A stretch of 64,000 bases of DNA. Origin: Candidatus Methanomethylophilus sp. UBA78 (GTDB lineage Archaea > Thermoplasmatota > Thermoplasmata > Methanomassiliicoccales > Methanomethylophilaceae). The notes below the pieces were generated by a model, which saw only the letters and a program-made list of their open reading frames with translations, was not told the DNA's origin and did no database searches. Numbering within the stretch: position 1 is the first letter of the stretch; every line of letters begins with the position of its first letter. The stretch covers positions 2,405 through 66,404 of the forward strand of contig DARY01000027.1 of NCBI GenBank assembly GCA_002503545.1, in the 5' to 3' direction. Made by a program: the position numbers and the translations under genes. Shown here one piece after another: positions 42,783 to 52,633 of the stretch.

Positions 42783-43166
42783 ATGACGATTGTAAGCATC
42801 TCCCTCACCGACGAGAACCTCTCCGATTTGGACAGGATCCAGGAGACTTTCGGTCTCGGCGGCCGTTCGGAGGCGGTGCGCAATGCCATCTCCTCGGCCC
42901 TTTCGGAGATACAGGACATGGAGAACCTGGAGGGCCTGGTCGAGGGCGTCCTCATCGCGATAAAGAGGGACCATGCGGACCCGTGGATGGGCGTGATCCA
43001 GGCCAAGCACACCGGCGCCATCAAGACGCAGCTCCATTCCCATCTCAAGAACCACAAGTGCCTCGAGGTCATGGTCATCTCCTGCGAGGCGGCGGAGCTG
43101 CAGAGCATGATCCGTGAGATAAAGGCCACCGGCAAGGCGGATTACATCCGTTTCGTCAGTGGATGA
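42783..43166 (+). CDS. nikR: NikR-like nickel-responsive transcriptional regulator
   Basis: 127 residues. An N-terminal ribbon-helix-helix (IVSISLTDENLSDLDRIQE, then GGRSEAVRNAI) is followed by an ACT-like domain containing QLHSHLKNHKCLEVMV, where the His and Cys residues match the nickel-binding set of NikR (two His, then Cys in xLHxHLxxxxCLEV). It probably represses metal uptake genes when nickel is bound, with the adjacent ZIP gene the obvious target. Its frame is continuous with that of cbiA upstream, but its own promoter and ATG show it is separately expressed. Confidence 0.88.
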   Translation: MTIVSISLTDENLSDLDRIQETFGLGGRSEAVRNAISSALSEIQDMENLEGLVEGVLIAIKRDHADPWMGVIQAKHTGAIKTQLHSHLKNHKCLEVMVISCEAAELQSMIREIKATGKADYIRFVSG

Positions 43167-43258
43167 GGTCCTCCGCGAGTCTTCCTGGACCTGTGTTAAC
43201 AGGCATTAAATGCGTCTTCGCGCATGATTATATATCTTAAACGCATACAGGAAGCCGG

Positions 43259-44755
43259 ATGGGATGGGAGATGTGGAAATCACACTCGGACAGTGGTAAC
43301 GCTCGTTTTCAGAGCGTTCTGGCAAGGGTAAAGGTGCTTCTCGGGTTCGGAAACGGCGCAGCCGCCGGCACACCCCGGGGGATAGAGGCCCCCAAGGCGC
43401 GCGGACTCGACTGCAACCAGTTCAGCAGGGTCGATGTCGGTTCCGGCATATTCGTATCAAGGGTCTCCGACAGCAGATACTTCGACGAGGTGCCCGAGTA
43501 CACCCCGTTCATCAAGCCGGTCTGCAGCGAATCCGCAGAGGATGCCGAGGTCGTGGAGAGGCCCGCGAGGGGCGGTGCCGCCTACAGTGATCCGACGGAG
43601 CTCTTCTCCAACGCCAGGAAGAGGCCTGTTTACGAGGCCATCGATTTCAACGAGATAGTCGTCAAGAAGCCCGCTCCCCTCGGGAGCGCATACGGCGGTT
43701 TCCCCGCAGAGGAGGACACCACCGGTCTAGTGGAGAGGGAGGACACCACCGGTCTAGTGGAGAGGGAGAACACCGTCCCCGAGACCGCACCTGCGGCCGA
43801 GGGGTTCTCCGTACCCGCTCCGGAGGAGGTCGAGTACATCGCCTCCGCACAGGGAGTGTACGACGAGGCCATCGCCGTCGCGGAACCTGTGCCCGGGGTG
43901 CAGATGATGGAGCCCTTCGCTGCAGACGTCTCCCCGTTCACCGAGGCGCAGGTGCTCGAGCCCTTCACGTCCGATGCCGTCCCGATGCAGGAATCATATG
44001 GGGAGGCGGCCGAGGTCTGCGACATCCTCGCCGAGCTCGCCATAGCGGAGTACTCCGCCCTCGCCCTGTACGAGGAGGTCAAGAGGGTCCAGGCGGAGGT
44101 CGAGGACCGCTCCGAGGCGCAGGACATCGCGGACACGGACGAGATCATGGCGGAGCTCGCCATAGCGGAGTACTCCGCAGTCGCCCTCCACGAGGCCGTC
44201 GAGAAGGCGAAGGAGGCCGCCGCACCCGCCGAGCCCCTCATGCTCGAGACCGACCGCACCCACATACTGGCACTTCCGCAGGGAGAGCCCGTCGTCCTGC
44301 TCGGAGTTCCCAGCGTCTCCGTGGCGGACACGGTGGTCGTGCAGACCGAGCCCGTCCGCATGTCCCTGCCCAGGTTCCACTCTGCGGAGGACCTCGAGAG
44401 GGAGGCCGCCGAACTGGAGGACGCCAACTACGGCCCGGAGTCCTACTCCGTCCCGCAGATGGCCGAGACCTCGGAGGCCGCCGAGACCGTCGGCGCAGTC
44501 TCCGTCGCCGAGTACGCCGAGCCCAACCTGGTGAGGGAGGTCATCGAGATCGTCGACCCGAGCAGGGACGTCCTCTACGCCTACCGCCCGACCCTCGCCA
44601 ACGACGAGGACCTGTTCCTCGCATCCTCGAGGGATGACGATGCGGACCTCCCCGAGGACGGCCTCGAGTCGTACGACAGGAAGTTCAAGATCAGAGTCAG
44701 AGACCTCGACGCCTATGCGTACCGCTTCTCCGGGAACCTCAGGCAGCTCTGGTGA
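43259..44755 (+). CDS. Acidic repeat-containing protein of unknown function
   Basis: 498 residues, strongly acidic and alanine-rich, with no signal peptide or membrane segment. A short folded-looking N-terminus (about 110 residues) contains ARVKVLLGFGNG and FSRVDVGSGIFVSRVSDSRYFDE; the long middle is low-complexity. Two internal duplications occur: a perfect nine-residue tandem EDTTGLVER, and a helical unit AELAIAEYSALALYEEV repeated after about 40 residues. The C-terminal 45 residues (DRKFKIRVRDLDAYAYRFSGNLRQLW) are again ordered. A strong TATA (attatatatc) about 35 bases upstream suggests good expression. I do not recognise the family. Confidence 0.65.
   Translation: MGWEMWKSHSDSGNARFQSVLARVKVLLGFGNGAAAGTPRGIEAPKARGLDCNQFSRVDVGSGIFVSRVSDSRYFDEVPEYTPFIKPVCSESAEDAEVVERPARGGAAYSDPTELFSNARKRPVYEAIDFNEIVVKKPAPLGSAYGGFPAEEDTTGLVEREDTTGLVERENTVPETAPAAEGFSVPAPEEVEYIASAQGVYDEAIAVAEPVPGVQMMEPFAADVSPFTEAQVLEPFTSDAVPMQESYGEAAEVCDILAELAIAEYSALALYEEVKRVQAEVEDRSEAQDIADTDEIMAELAIAEYSAVALHEAVEKAKEAAAPAEPLMLETDRTHILALPQGEPVVLLGVPSVSVADTVVVQTEPVRMSLPRFHSAEDLEREAAELEDANYGPESYSVPQMAETSEAAETVGAVSVAEYAEPNLVREVIEIVDPSRDVLYAYRPTLANDEDLFLASSRDDDADLPEDGLESYDRKFKIRVRDLDAYAYRFSGNLRQLW
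43712..43765 (+). repeat. Perfect 27-bp tandem duplication
   Basis: Two identical 27-base units (43712-43738 and 43739-43765), in frame, each encoding EDTTGLVER, followed by a partial third unit encoding EN. The perfect identity indicates a recent or homogenised duplication. Confidence 0.9.
44035..44179 (+). repeat. 120-bp-period direct repeat inside the acidic protein gene
   Basis: A 26-base block (gagctcgccatagcggagta then ctccgc) recurs 120 bp apart, encoding ELAIAEYSA in both copies. The flanking residues are similar but diverged, so a 40-residue unit was duplicated. Confidence 0.75.
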
Positions 44756-44774
44756 GCCGGCAAACCACACCCCT

Positions 44775-44805
44775 CCTCCCCCCGGAGGCGGGCCATCCCC
44801 TTTTT
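44775..44805 (+). terminator. Weak hairpin followed by a T run after the acidic protein gene
   Basis: CCTCC-CCCC-GGAGG (44775-44788), 12 bases later a run of five T, then a second T run. T-rich tracts alone can end archaeal transcripts, so the T runs may matter more than the hairpin. Confidence 0.35.
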
Positions 44806-44855
44806 AACATCTTTTTCCGTTCCATTTATAAGCGAAGATAATATCACGCAATTCT

Positions 44856-46160
44856 ATGGAGATAGTCTCGATCCTCCTCATGCTCCTCGTGCTCTTCGTA
44901 CTGGCACGTGTAGGTAACAGGATCTTCGAGCATTTCGGCATCCCCGGACTGATCGGAGAGATCCTCGTAGGCATTCTGATAGCCAACGTCGCCATCGGCG
45001 GCAGCACCCTCCTGGATTTCCTCGATATAGAGATCCCGGCGCCGGGGAGTGGCCACGCGGGCACGAACTACTCGATCCTCTACGCGGCCGCGGAGATCGG
45101 AGTCATCTTCCTCTTGTTCTCTGTGGGTCTCGAGACCAAGGTCAAGGAGCTCCTGGGGGTCGGCAGGAGCGCCATGCTGGTGGCGGTCCTCGGAGTGGTC
45201 ATCCCGTTCTTCCTGGGGTTCGCGTACATCGAGTTCACGGACTCCAACTTCCATCACGCGATGTTCCTGGCGGCCGCCATGGTGGCCACCAGCGTGGGCA
45301 TCACCGCCCGCGTCATCAAGGACATGCACCTGATGGACAAGCTCGAATCCAGGATCATCATCGGGGCCGCCGTCATCGACGACATCCTGGGTATGATCGT
45401 CCTCGCCATCGTCAAGGGGGTGGCGGGTTCCGACTCCGGCATATCGGTCATAGGGGTGATCGAGGTCATTGCGGTGGCCTTCGTCTTCGTGATCGCCGCC
45501 ATCCTCTTCGCGAAGAGTGCGGTGCCCAGGATCTACCTGTGGAACGAGAGGAGGGTCAAGAAGGCCCGTGAGGAGGGCAGGACCCCCGCATCCTTCAACA
45601 TGCTGGCACTCGCCATCGCGATATGCCTCTTCATGTCCTGGCTCGCCGAGAGCATAGGCCTGGCCGCCATCATCGGCGCCTTCCTGGCCGGCATGATGTT
45701 CGCCGAGCACGCCTGGGAGTGGAAGCTTGACCAGAAGTTCGAGACCGTGACCGCGGTGTTCATCTCGTTCTTCTTCGTACACGTCGGCATGCAGGTCGAC
45801 CTCGGCGACCTCGGCAGCACCTCCGTCATAATATCGGCGGTGGTCGTCATCCTGCTCGCGGTCGTCGGCAAGTACATCGGCTGCGGGATCGGGGCCAAGA
45901 TGGGCGACAGGAGCACCTCCAGGGAATCCTGCAACATAATCGGCATCGGAATGGTGCCCAGGGGCGAGGTCGGCATCATCGTCGCCTCCATCGGCCTCAA
46001 CACCATAGTGGAGGGGGCGCCCGCCCTATCGTCGTCGCTCTACGCCGTCATAGTCCTGATGGCCGTCGCCACCACGGTAATCGCGCCGCCCATACTCTCC
46101 AAGCTGTACAGGAGGAAGTACCCGGCCGAGTACACCATCACGGCGGACGACAGGATCTGA
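44856..46160 (+). CDS. Cation/proton antiporter, CPA2 (KefB/NapA-like) family
   Basis: 434 residues with about 12-13 transmembrane segments. Typical CPA2 stretches are GIPGLIGEILVGILIANV near the N-terminus, LLFSVGLETKVKELLGVGR, and the core Asp region VIDDILGMIVLAI, where the DD pair corresponds to the ion-binding aspartates of CPA2 exchangers. FFFVHVGMQVD and MVPRGEVGIIVAS follow. It exchanges Na+ or K+ for H+. No RCK/TrkA-N domain is fused at the C-terminus. Confidence 0.92.
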   Translation: MEIVSILLMLLVLFVLARVGNRIFEHFGIPGLIGEILVGILIANVAIGGSTLLDFLDIEIPAPGSGHAGTNYSILYAAAEIGVIFLLFSVGLETKVKELLGVGRSAMLVAVLGVVIPFFLGFAYIEFTDSNFHHAMFLAAAMVATSVGITARVIKDMHLMDKLESRIIIGAAVIDDILGMIVLAIVKGVAGSDSGISVIGVIEVIAVAFVFVIAAILFAKSAVPRIYLWNERRVKKAREEGRTPASFNMLALAIAICLFMSWLAESIGLAAIIGAFLAGMMFAEHAWEWKLDQKFETVTAVFISFFFVHVGMQVDLGDLGSTSVIISAVVVILLAVVGKYIGCGIGAKMGDRSTSRESCNIIGIGMVPRGEVGIIVASIGLNTIVEGAPALSSSLYAVIVLMAVATTVIAPPILSKLYRRKYPAEYTITADDRI

Positions 46161-46450
46161 TCCGCGGCCGGGCCGGCAAAAAACCTTTTACTTTTCTATT
46201 TCGAAATCCACCCGCATCAGAAGTCGGTCTGTGATACCAAGTTTACTAAAACAAAAATATCTCAGACCGGGAGCGGAATCCGAACGTGTTCCAGCCGGTT
46301 CTATGCAGAATCCGATGAGTTTTCGGAAAGATAAGAGCTTCAGCAGACTGACTTCAATGGAAGAAACAGCGGCCATGGTCCGAGGGGTGCCGGAAGGATC
46401 GATGGCTACGCCTGAGGGAGATCATCCGAAGAATGCCGCACCGCGTCCGT
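46161..46450. other. Intergenic region between antiporter and Sec61-beta
   Basis: About 290 bp between convergent genes with lower GC than the surroundings. A run ccttttacttttctattt directly after the antiporter stop is a likely transcript end. No gene or RNA is supported in the remainder. Confidence 0.35.
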
Positions 46451-46618
46451 TCACATGGGGAGGAACACGGGCAGGACGATGACGAGGACGGTGAAGGCGA
46501 TGGCCAGGGCCACTACGAACCTGGGGCCGATCTTGATGCCCTTGTCGTCTTCGGAGTCGAAGTACCTCATCAGTCCCGCGGACGAGGAGAAGGATTCGCC
46601 TTTGTTCTCTTTGGCCAT
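46451..46618 (-). CDS. Preprotein translocase Sec61-beta (archaeal SecG)
   Basis: 55 residues starting MAKENKGESFSSSAGLMRYF. The cytoplasmic part has the archaeal Sec61-beta consensus (SSAGLMRYFDxEDxxGIKIGPR), followed by a single transmembrane helix of about 20 residues at the C-terminus (the VVALAIAFTVLVIVLPVFL stretch). It is the small tail-anchored subunit of the SecYE-beta translocon. It stands alone and converges with the antiporter gene. The short length makes it easy to miss in automatic annotation. Confidence 0.92.
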   Translation of the reverse strand: MAKENKGESFSSSAGLMRYFDSEDDKGIKIGPRFVVALAIAFTVLVIVLPVFLPM

Positions 46619-46720
46619 TGGCATTCGTATATTGGGACAATATTTAATCCCATTGGTGGAAGGGTCTATTTAAAAGGCAATCTTTTTATTATTCCCCCAT
46701 GATGTGCGCGTCCGATTAGC

Positions 46721-48268
46721 ATGCACTGGGCAGACGTTATCGCCAAGGACATTGCCGAGAAGGCAGAGCATCCGCTCATCGCCACCGGCATCAGCCCCAC
46801 CGGGATCATTCATGTAGGGAGCCTCAGGGAGGCCATCACAGGGGAATCTATACGCAGCGCGGTGGAGGGACTGGGCAAAGACGTTCGTCTCATCTACCTC
46901 ATCGACTCCTTCGACCCCCTGAGGAAGAGGTACGACTTCCTCCCCGCCGAGTTCGAGAAGTACGTGGGCATGCCCATCAGCAGGATACCCTGCCCCTGCG
47001 GCAAGCACAGGAACTATGCGCACCACTTCGTGCAGCCCTTCCTCGACGCCGTCGATTCCCTCGGCGTCCACTGCGAGATAATATGGACAAGCGATCTCTA
47101 CAAGGAGGGCAGGTTCGCCCAGGCCATCGACCTCACCTTCAAGAAGAGGAAGGAGATCATCGACATCCTCCATGAGGTGTCCGGGAAGGAGGCCGACCCC
47201 AATTACGCCCCGTACAACCCCCTCTGCGAGAAGTGCGGACGCTACACCAAGCCCATCTTCGAATCCTACCAGTTCCCGTTCGTCGATTACGACTGCCCCT
47301 GCGGGCACCACGGCCGTGCGGACGTCAGGAAGGATGACGGCAAACTGACCTGGAGGCTCGAGTGGCCCGCCAAGTGGCTCATATTCGGCACCTCCGCCGA
47401 GCCCTTCGGCAAGGACCATGCGGCCGCCGGAGGCTCCTACGACACCGGCAAGAGGTTCGCCAGGGAGGTCTTCGGCATAGAGCCCCCTTTCCCCATCCCC
47501 TATGAGTTCGTTCAGCTCAAGGGAGTGGGACAGATGCACAAGTCGCTGGGATGCAGTGTCACCGGGCTCGATGCCATCAGGATGACGCCCCCGGAGGTCC
47601 TCAACTACCTGTTCCTCAGGGTCCAGCCCTCCAGGGCCATCGACTACGACTCCGGCATCGGCAACCTCGACATGGCCGACGAGTACGACAGGATGGAGAA
47701 GGCCTTCTTCTCCAAGGAGTTCACCGAGGCGGAGGAGAACTCCGTCCGCGCCTACGAGATCGCCCAGCACAACCACGTCCCGAAGCGGATGCCCGTGCAG
47801 GTCTCCTGCAGGCACCTCTGCAACGTCGTGCAGATCGCCGACAACTTCGAGGAGCAGATGGAGGTCCTCTCCCGCACCGTCGACATCTCGGTCGCCAACG
47901 AGGAGGACATGAAGAGGATCAGGAAGCGCTGCGAGTGCATGCAGTACTGGCTCAAGGCGTTCGCCCCCGACCAGGTCAAGTTCTCCATCAGCCAGACCGT
48001 ACCCGCGTGCATCGAACTCAAGATGAACGACAAGGCGTTCCTGCAGGCCCTCGTCACCAGGATGAACGACTGCAACTGGGATCCCGAGACCATCAGCAAC
48101 ATCATATCGGACTGCGGCAAGGACTCCCCCATCGGACTGAAGAACGCCTACAAGGTGATCTACGGCCTGATCATCGGCAAACCGGCCGGTCCGAGGCTCG
48201 GCACGTTCCTGGCCTCCATAGACAAGCAGTTCGTGATAAACAGGTTCAACCAGGCCGCCTACAACTGA
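46721..48268 (+). CDS. lysS: Lysyl-tRNA synthetase, class I
   Basis: 515 residues. The class I HIGH-like motif is TGIIHVGS and the KMSKS-like motif QMHKS. Zinc-ribbon cysteines occur as CEKCGRY and DYDCPCGHHG in the connective region, and the C-terminal alpha-helical anticodon cage is intact. Class I LysRS is typical of archaea and rare elsewhere. A GC-rich hairpin with a T run follows the stop. Confidence 0.95.
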   Translation: MHWADVIAKDIAEKAEHPLIATGISPTGIIHVGSLREAITGESIRSAVEGLGKDVRLIYLIDSFDPLRKRYDFLPAEFEKYVGMPISRIPCPCGKHRNYAHHFVQPFLDAVDSLGVHCEIIWTSDLYKEGRFAQAIDLTFKKRKEIIDILHEVSGKEADPNYAPYNPLCEKCGRYTKPIFESYQFPFVDYDCPCGHHGRADVRKDDGKLTWRLEWPAKWLIFGTSAEPFGKDHAAAGGSYDTGKRFAREVFGIEPPFPIPYEFVQLKGVGQMHKSLGCSVTGLDAIRMTPPEVLNYLFLRVQPSRAIDYDSGIGNLDMADEYDRMEKAFFSKEFTEAEENSVRAYEIAQHNHVPKRMPVQVSCRHLCNVVQIADNFEEQMEVLSRTVDISVANEEDMKRIRKRCECMQYWLKAFAPDQVKFSISQTVPACIELKMNDKAFLQALVTRMNDCNWDPETISNIISDCGKDSPIGLKNAYKVIYGLIIGKPAGPRLGTFLASIDKQFVINRFNQAAYN

Positions 48269-48293
48269 GCGGCCGGGGGCTCCGGCCCCTTCC

Positions 48294-48326
48294 CCGCCCG
48301 GTGCGGAGAACGCACCGGGCGGTTTT
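48294..48326 (+). terminator. Intrinsic-type terminator of lysS
   Basis: A perfect 12-bp stem, CCGCCCGGTGCG (48294-48305) and CGCACCGGGCGG (48311-48322), closes a five-base loop and is followed directly by TTTT. It lies 26 bases after the lysS stop and is the best terminator-like structure in the window. Confidence 0.75.
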
Positions 48327-48356
48327 CCCCGTAACAGGTTTGAAGTGCCAGACTCT

Positions 48357-49445
48357 TCAGAGAAGACCCAGCTGGGACAGTTTGTCGGGCAGGTACTTGT
48401 CCGTCACGTAGTCCAGGCCGTATTTGGCCAGCGCCTGCTGCTCGGCCTTCCTGTTCATCTCGAGCATGGCGCGTATCTCGGTGTCCCAGAACTCGCTGTT
48501 GAACCTCGGGTCGCTCAGCTCCGCATGCAGGGCCCCTATGTCCTTGTCGTTCAGCTTGTCGGTCGGGAGGTCGTAGTTCAGGATGTCCGATGCGGTTATC
48601 CCGACGAAGTTGGCGGTGGGGGTCGCCAGATACTCCGAGATGTGCGCCGTCTTGATGGCCCCGTAGGCGACGGACGCGAAGATCCTGAAGGACCACGGGT
48701 CGCCGTCGGTGAAGACCACGACCGGGAGCCCGTTCTCCTCGTTGAGCCTCTTGATGAGCCTCCTGGTGGACCGGGCGGGCTGTCCCGACAGATGTACCAG
48801 GCAGCATCCCGCCTTCTCCGGGAACCCGTTCTCGATGAGCCTGGCGTACATACCGCCGGTCTCGAGCGCCATGATGAACCTCACATCGTGGCTCTTGATC
48901 TCGAAGGTATCCTTCTCCACGCTGTACGGGACGGCGAAACCCTGCTCGGAGACGTCGTCCATGCAGTTGATGTCCTTCATGCCCTTCCTGGTCATGGTCC
49001 TGAAGGTGACGTTGCCGTAGACGTGCGCCCCGCTCTCCTCGGGCCTGAGCTTGAAGTCCTCCCTCATGCAGTGGGACATGGTCTCGAGGTCCTCCGCCAG
49101 CAGGTTGCCCTCGTCCTGGCTGTGGAACTTGGCCGCGTTCCAGCCCTCGGAGATGTAGTACATCTCCCTCAGCGTGGAGGACTTGTTCTCGCGTATCATC
49201 TCGTTTATGAACTCGGTGGTGTACGCGGTCCTCAGCATGGTGGTCGCACCCTGCGTCGTCTTGGCGGTGCGGGTCGTCTTCAGGTTCCCGTATTTCCACA
49301 CCTGGGTCATGGGGTCGAACTCGATGTTCCTCTTGGAACGCAGGGGCAGGGTCATCTGCGGGATGTCCCCTCTGTCGAGGGCGTCGTACACGCCCTCGGC
49401 CATCTCGGTCAGACGGTCGAAGGCCGTCTTCTGTCTGTCATTCAT
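48357..49445 (-). CDS. top6A: DNA topoisomerase VI subunit A
   Basis: 362 residues. The winged-helix domain holds the catalytic tyrosine region [13 protein letters not shown], and the Toprim domain has the metal-binding [12 protein letters not shown]. It makes the double-strand break in the type IIB topoisomerase heterotetramer (Spo11 homologue). The start overlaps the last 8 bp of top6B, so the B then A order is translationally coupled; residues upstream of MNDRQKTAF in the same frame belong to top6B sequence in another frame. Confidence 0.95.
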   Translation of the reverse strand: MNDRQKTAFDRLTEMAEGVYDALDRGDIPQMTLPLRSKRNIEFDPMTQVWKYGNLKTTRTAKTTQGATTMLRTAYTTEFINEMIRENKSSTLREMYYISEGWNAAKFHSQDEGNLLAEDLETMSHCMREDFKLRPEESGAHVYGNVTFRTMTRKGMKDINCMDDVSEQGFAVPYSVEKDTFEIKSHDVRFIMALETGGMYARLIENGFPEKAGCCLVHLSGQPARSTRRLIKRLNEENGLPVVVFTDGDPWSFRIFASVAYGAIKTAHISEYLATPTANFVGITASDILNYDLPTDKLNDKDIGALHAELSDPRFNSEFWDTEIRAMLEMNRKAEQQALAKYGLDYVTDKYLPDKLSQLGLL

Positions 49446-51495
49446 CGTCCATCGCCTCCTTGCTGAACTCCTCCTCTTCGAGCTCTTCCTTCTCTTCCTC
49501 CTCGGCGGAGTCGTCCTCGGGGACCGGGTCATCCGTCTCGGTTATCTCCATCCCCTTTATGCCCCAGTCCCCGGGCAGCGCCTCCGCACCCATGACGATG
49601 ACCGGGTTTATGCCGGACACGTACACGTCGTCCGGGTCGAAGGTGTCCGCCATCTCGCCCTCGAGGACGAAGGAGACCTGCACGGATTTCGACGGCTCGA
49701 GGTCCCTTATCACCCACTGGGTCTTCCCTTCGTCGTTGACGGAGTCGAACATGGGCGCCCCGGTCACCGCCTCCGAGATGCAGTCCTTCGGCAGCGCCAT
49801 GTGCAGCATGAGGGTGTGGGGGCGCACGGTGTAGTTGTATACCGTGTACGATATCGCATAGCTTTTCTTACCCTCGGTCCTGCTCTTGGCCGGCTCGATC
49901 CACACGACGTTCATGATCTTCGTGATGGTCCTGCTGAGGTCGGGGACCGGTCTGCCGAGCTGGGCGGAGACCTTGTTGGCAAGGTCGGGCAGGATCTTCT
50001 GGACGATGTCGAACTTCTCGTGGGTCTTCGACTTGCGCTCCATCTTGTTGAGGTGGGACTTGAGGTTCCTGGCCACCAGCCTCAGGGCGGCGAGGATCTC
50101 GTCCTCGATCTCCGGGAGCGAGGCGATGGCCTCCTTGCCCTCGGAGGTGAACGGGACCTTGGTGGAGGCCACATGCACCAGCACTATGGCGGGGCCGTAG
50201 GGTATGCCCTTGCCGCCCCTCTGCTCGAGGCCGTACCTCCTCCAGTCGAATTCGGAGACGGCCTTGGTTATTATGTCGGCTCCCTGCTGGTACAGCAGCG
50301 GCACGCGGTTGGCGAACCTCATGATGGTCACCTGGCCGTCCGAGGGGATCTCCCCTCCGTACACTATGCCGGCCTCCACGGTGAACGGGTTGCCGTTGAC
50401 CGTGTGCGCCGGCCTGGTCACCGGGGTGGCGTAGTATTCGGGGCGCATCCCCTCCAGGATGTGCATCAGCCCCTTCTTGATCAGCGTGTCCCCTATGGGG
50501 GAGAGGCAGTCGGACGGAGGGGCCATTATCTTCGTGTCGGCGATGGCGGAGATGAGCTTCATGCTGCCCTCCCTGCCCAGGTCCTGGGGCCTGGAACCGG
50601 GGTCCACCCCGGCCTTCTCGCAGACCTCGGCCGCGAGCCTGTCGGTCATCCTGCAGAAGTCGTTCTTCAGGAAGTCCCTGACCGTCCTCTGCTCGGACCG
50701 GGCCGAGTAGCTCATCATGTCGCCGATCTCCATCCCGGCGGGGTGCGGTTTGATCTCCTTCGCCTTCGGGGGCATGACCTCCGTGGCCCTCTCAAAGGTC
50801 CAGATCTTGCCGTCTGGGTCATGGAACTCTATGCGTGCGTGGGGGTTGACGATGGCGGTCTCCTTCAGATACTCGAAGATGGACTGCTTGCCGGTGACGT
50901 AGCGTCCCTTGGTGGTGTACTCTATGAGGGTCCCGTGCGCCTTGTCCACCCACGGGAAGGCCCTGTCGTTGGTGACGATCGGGCGGTTGGTCTTGGTGTC
51001 GATGGAGATGTCCATCTCCCAGGCGACCTCGTCCTCCCCCTCTATCCTCGAGGCGATGTGCGCGGGCTTGCCGGTCGACACGTTGGCGTACATGACGGTC
51101 GCGGATATGCCGATGCCCTGCTGCCCCCTGGACTGGCGCATGGCGTGGAACCTGGACCCGTAGAGGAGGCGGCCGAACACGTTGGGCATCGCACGGTGGA
51201 CGATGCCGGGTCCGTTGTCCTCGATGGAGACCTCGTACTCCTCCTCCCCCACCTTCCTGACCTTGACCACGATGTCGGGCAGGATCTCCGATTCCTCGCA
51301 GGCGTCCAGGGAGTTGTCGACGGCCTCCTTGACCCCCATGAGGAGCGATTTGGCCCGGGAGTCGAATCCCAGGATCTGCTTGTTCTTCTCGAAAAACTCC
51401 GTGACCGAGATCTCGTGCTGTTTGTCGGCGAGCTCCTCGGCCCTGGCTCTGCCGCTCCTCGCCGGCCTGGCCGCCGGCTCTGAGTCTTTTCCCAT
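49438..51495 (-). CDS. top6B: DNA topoisomerase VI subunit B
   Basis: 685 residues. The GHKL ATPase motifs are N-box [16 protein letters not shown]1 EDNGPGI and G2 GQQGIGIS; the transducer and H2TH domains follow. A C-terminal immunoglobulin-like part ends with a strongly acidic tail ([18 protein letters not shown]). It binds ATP to gate strand passage with subunit A. The N-terminal 18 residues are basic and may be a disordered extension. Confidence 0.95.
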   Translation of the reverse strand: MGKDSEPAARPARSGRARAEELADKQHEISVTEFFEKNKQILGFDSRAKSLLMGVKEAVDNSLDACEESEILPDIVVKVRKVGEEEYEVSIEDNGPGIVHRAMPNVFGRLLYGSRFHAMRQSRGQQGIGISATVMYANVSTGKPAHIASRIEGEDEVAWEMDISIDTKTNRPIVTNDRAFPWVDKAHGTLIEYTTKGRYVTGKQSIFEYLKETAIVNPHARIEFHDPDGKIWTFERATEVMPPKAKEIKPHPAGMEIGDMMSYSARSEQRTVRDFLKNDFCRMTDRLAAEVCEKAGVDPGSRPQDLGREGSMKLISAIADTKIMAPPSDCLSPIGDTLIKKGLMHILEGMRPEYYATPVTRPAHTVNGNPFTVEAGIVYGGEIPSDGQVTIMRFANRVPLLYQQGADIITKAVSEFDWRRYGLEQRGGKGIPYGPAIVLVHVASTKVPFTSEGKEAIASLPEIEDEILAALRLVARNLKSHLNKMERKSKTHEKFDIVQKILPDLANKVSAQLGRPVPDLSRTITKIMNVVWIEPAKSRTEGKKSYAISYTVYNYTVRPHTLMLHMALPKDCISEAVTGAPMFDSVNDEGKTQWVIRDLEPSKSVQVSFVLEGEMADTFDPDDVYVSGINPVIVMGAEALPGDWGIKGMEITETDDPVPEDDSAEEEEKEELEEEEFSKEAMDDE

Positions 51496-51539
51496 CGGGG
51501 CGGAGATGGGTTAAAGGGTTTTATTGTTATGGTTCGGGG

Positions 51540-52085
51540 TCATCCTGCGGTGTAGGTCCTTCCCTTCCCCCGACGCTGTGCCAGATACAGGAATCCGAAG
51601 AGCATCAGGAGGACTCCGACCAGGTACAGGAAGAAGTCCCACAGGTCCTCCTCCATGGACATCATCGCGATCGCGACGAGGACCAGGGCGACTCCCGCGA
51701 GCCTGTTCGCGTCTCTGTTGCCCAAGTCCACCCTCACGATCCCCAGGGGCATTTCGAAGATTATCTTCAGTCCCAACTCGGCCACCACTATGACGGTCAG
51801 CCAGTAGAGGATGTACGAGGGCGCCATGGACAGTGCCATCACGAACCCGACGAGGGCGAGCATGCATCCTCCGAAAAGAGAGCTCTTGAAGCCGTCGTCC
51901 ATCGCTTTTTTCAAAACCAGGAGCATGCCGCATACGACGGTCAGGACTCCCACCACCTTCAGGAATTCGTCGTCGGAGGCCAGTTCCATCGCCTTAACGA
52001 CTATGGCGGCTACGCCGATGACGATCATGGCAATCGCAAGCAACGCTCCGAGCGAGCTGTTCCCGTGCTGTTCGATTTCGATCAT
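51540..52085 (-). CDS. Multi-pass membrane protein of unknown function (A)
   Basis: 181 residues with six predicted hydrophobic helices and a short charged tail (RRGKGRTY). A DLGNRDANRLAG loop links two halves of three helices each. No transporter or enzyme motif is recognised. It lies 11 bp after another membrane-protein gene of similar layout and probably shares its transcript. Confidence 0.6.
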   Translation of the reverse strand: MIEIEQHGNSSLGALLAIAMIVIGVAAIVVKAMELASDDEFLKVVGVLTVVCGMLLVLKKAMDDGFKSSLFGGCMLALVGFVMALSMAPSYILYWLTVIVVAELGLKIIFEMPLGIVRVDLGNRDANRLAGVALVLVAIAMMSMEEDLWDFFLYLVGVLLMLFGFLYLAQRRGKGRTYTAG

Positions 52086-52096
52086 GGGCTCACACT

Positions 52097-52633
52097 TTAC
52101 CGTAGTTTACCCATCATGTCCAAGGCTTTAATGATATGCAGGCACCCGAGCACTATCACGATGATGCCGATGGACAGCATCATTATGTCGGCCAGGTCCG
52201 CTATGTTCGCCGCCATCACTATGCCAGCGGCTATGAGTATGATACCGCCGATGTGGTTCTTCCTTACATTCCTCGTGTCCAGTCTGACCCCGAGGAACCT
52301 CTTGGTGCCGAGGATCATGAGGATGCCCATGAGCACTATCCCGGCACCGAGTATCAGGGAGCCTCCGACGGTGACCGCCAGAGCTATCATGACGGCCCCG
52401 GCGACTATGGCCACCGCGCCCGCATGGGTTATCTCGGAGTAGGACAGGAAATCGACGACTCCGAAGACTATCAGGAGAATGCCCCCTATCGTTATCACGA
52501 TGTTCACGGATTCGGTTTTGCTCGCAGCCATTATGATCCCGAACATCGTCAGCAGCACCCCCACCAGCAGCATGTTGTACCATGAGCGTCCGACGAAGCG
52601 CTTCAGGTCGAGGCTGTCCCTTCTGTCCATCAC
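52097..52633 (-). CDS. Multi-pass membrane protein, DUF308-like (B)
   Basis: 178 residues with about six hydrophobic helices in paired hairpins of the form GxxLIxxGxxxxx, as in HdeD/DUF308 proteins. A cytoplasmic loop KRFLGVRLDTRNVRKNH separates the halves. Function is unknown. The start has two adjacent ATGs. It is upstream of gene A on the same strand. Confidence 0.6.
   Translation of the reverse strand: MMDRRDSLDLKRFVGRSWYNMLLVGVLLTMFGIIMAASKTESVNIVITIGGILLIVFGVVDFLSYSEITHAGAVAIVAGAVMIALAVTVGGSLILGAGIVLMGILMILGTKRFLGVRLDTRNVRKNHIGGIILIAAGIVMAANIADLADIMMLSIGIIVIVLGCLHIIKALDMMGKLR

Noticed and set aside
49174..51483. A 769-codon open frame on the plus strand
   Set aside because: It is exactly antisense to top6B and has no motifs; high GC content removes stop codons from the opposite strand.
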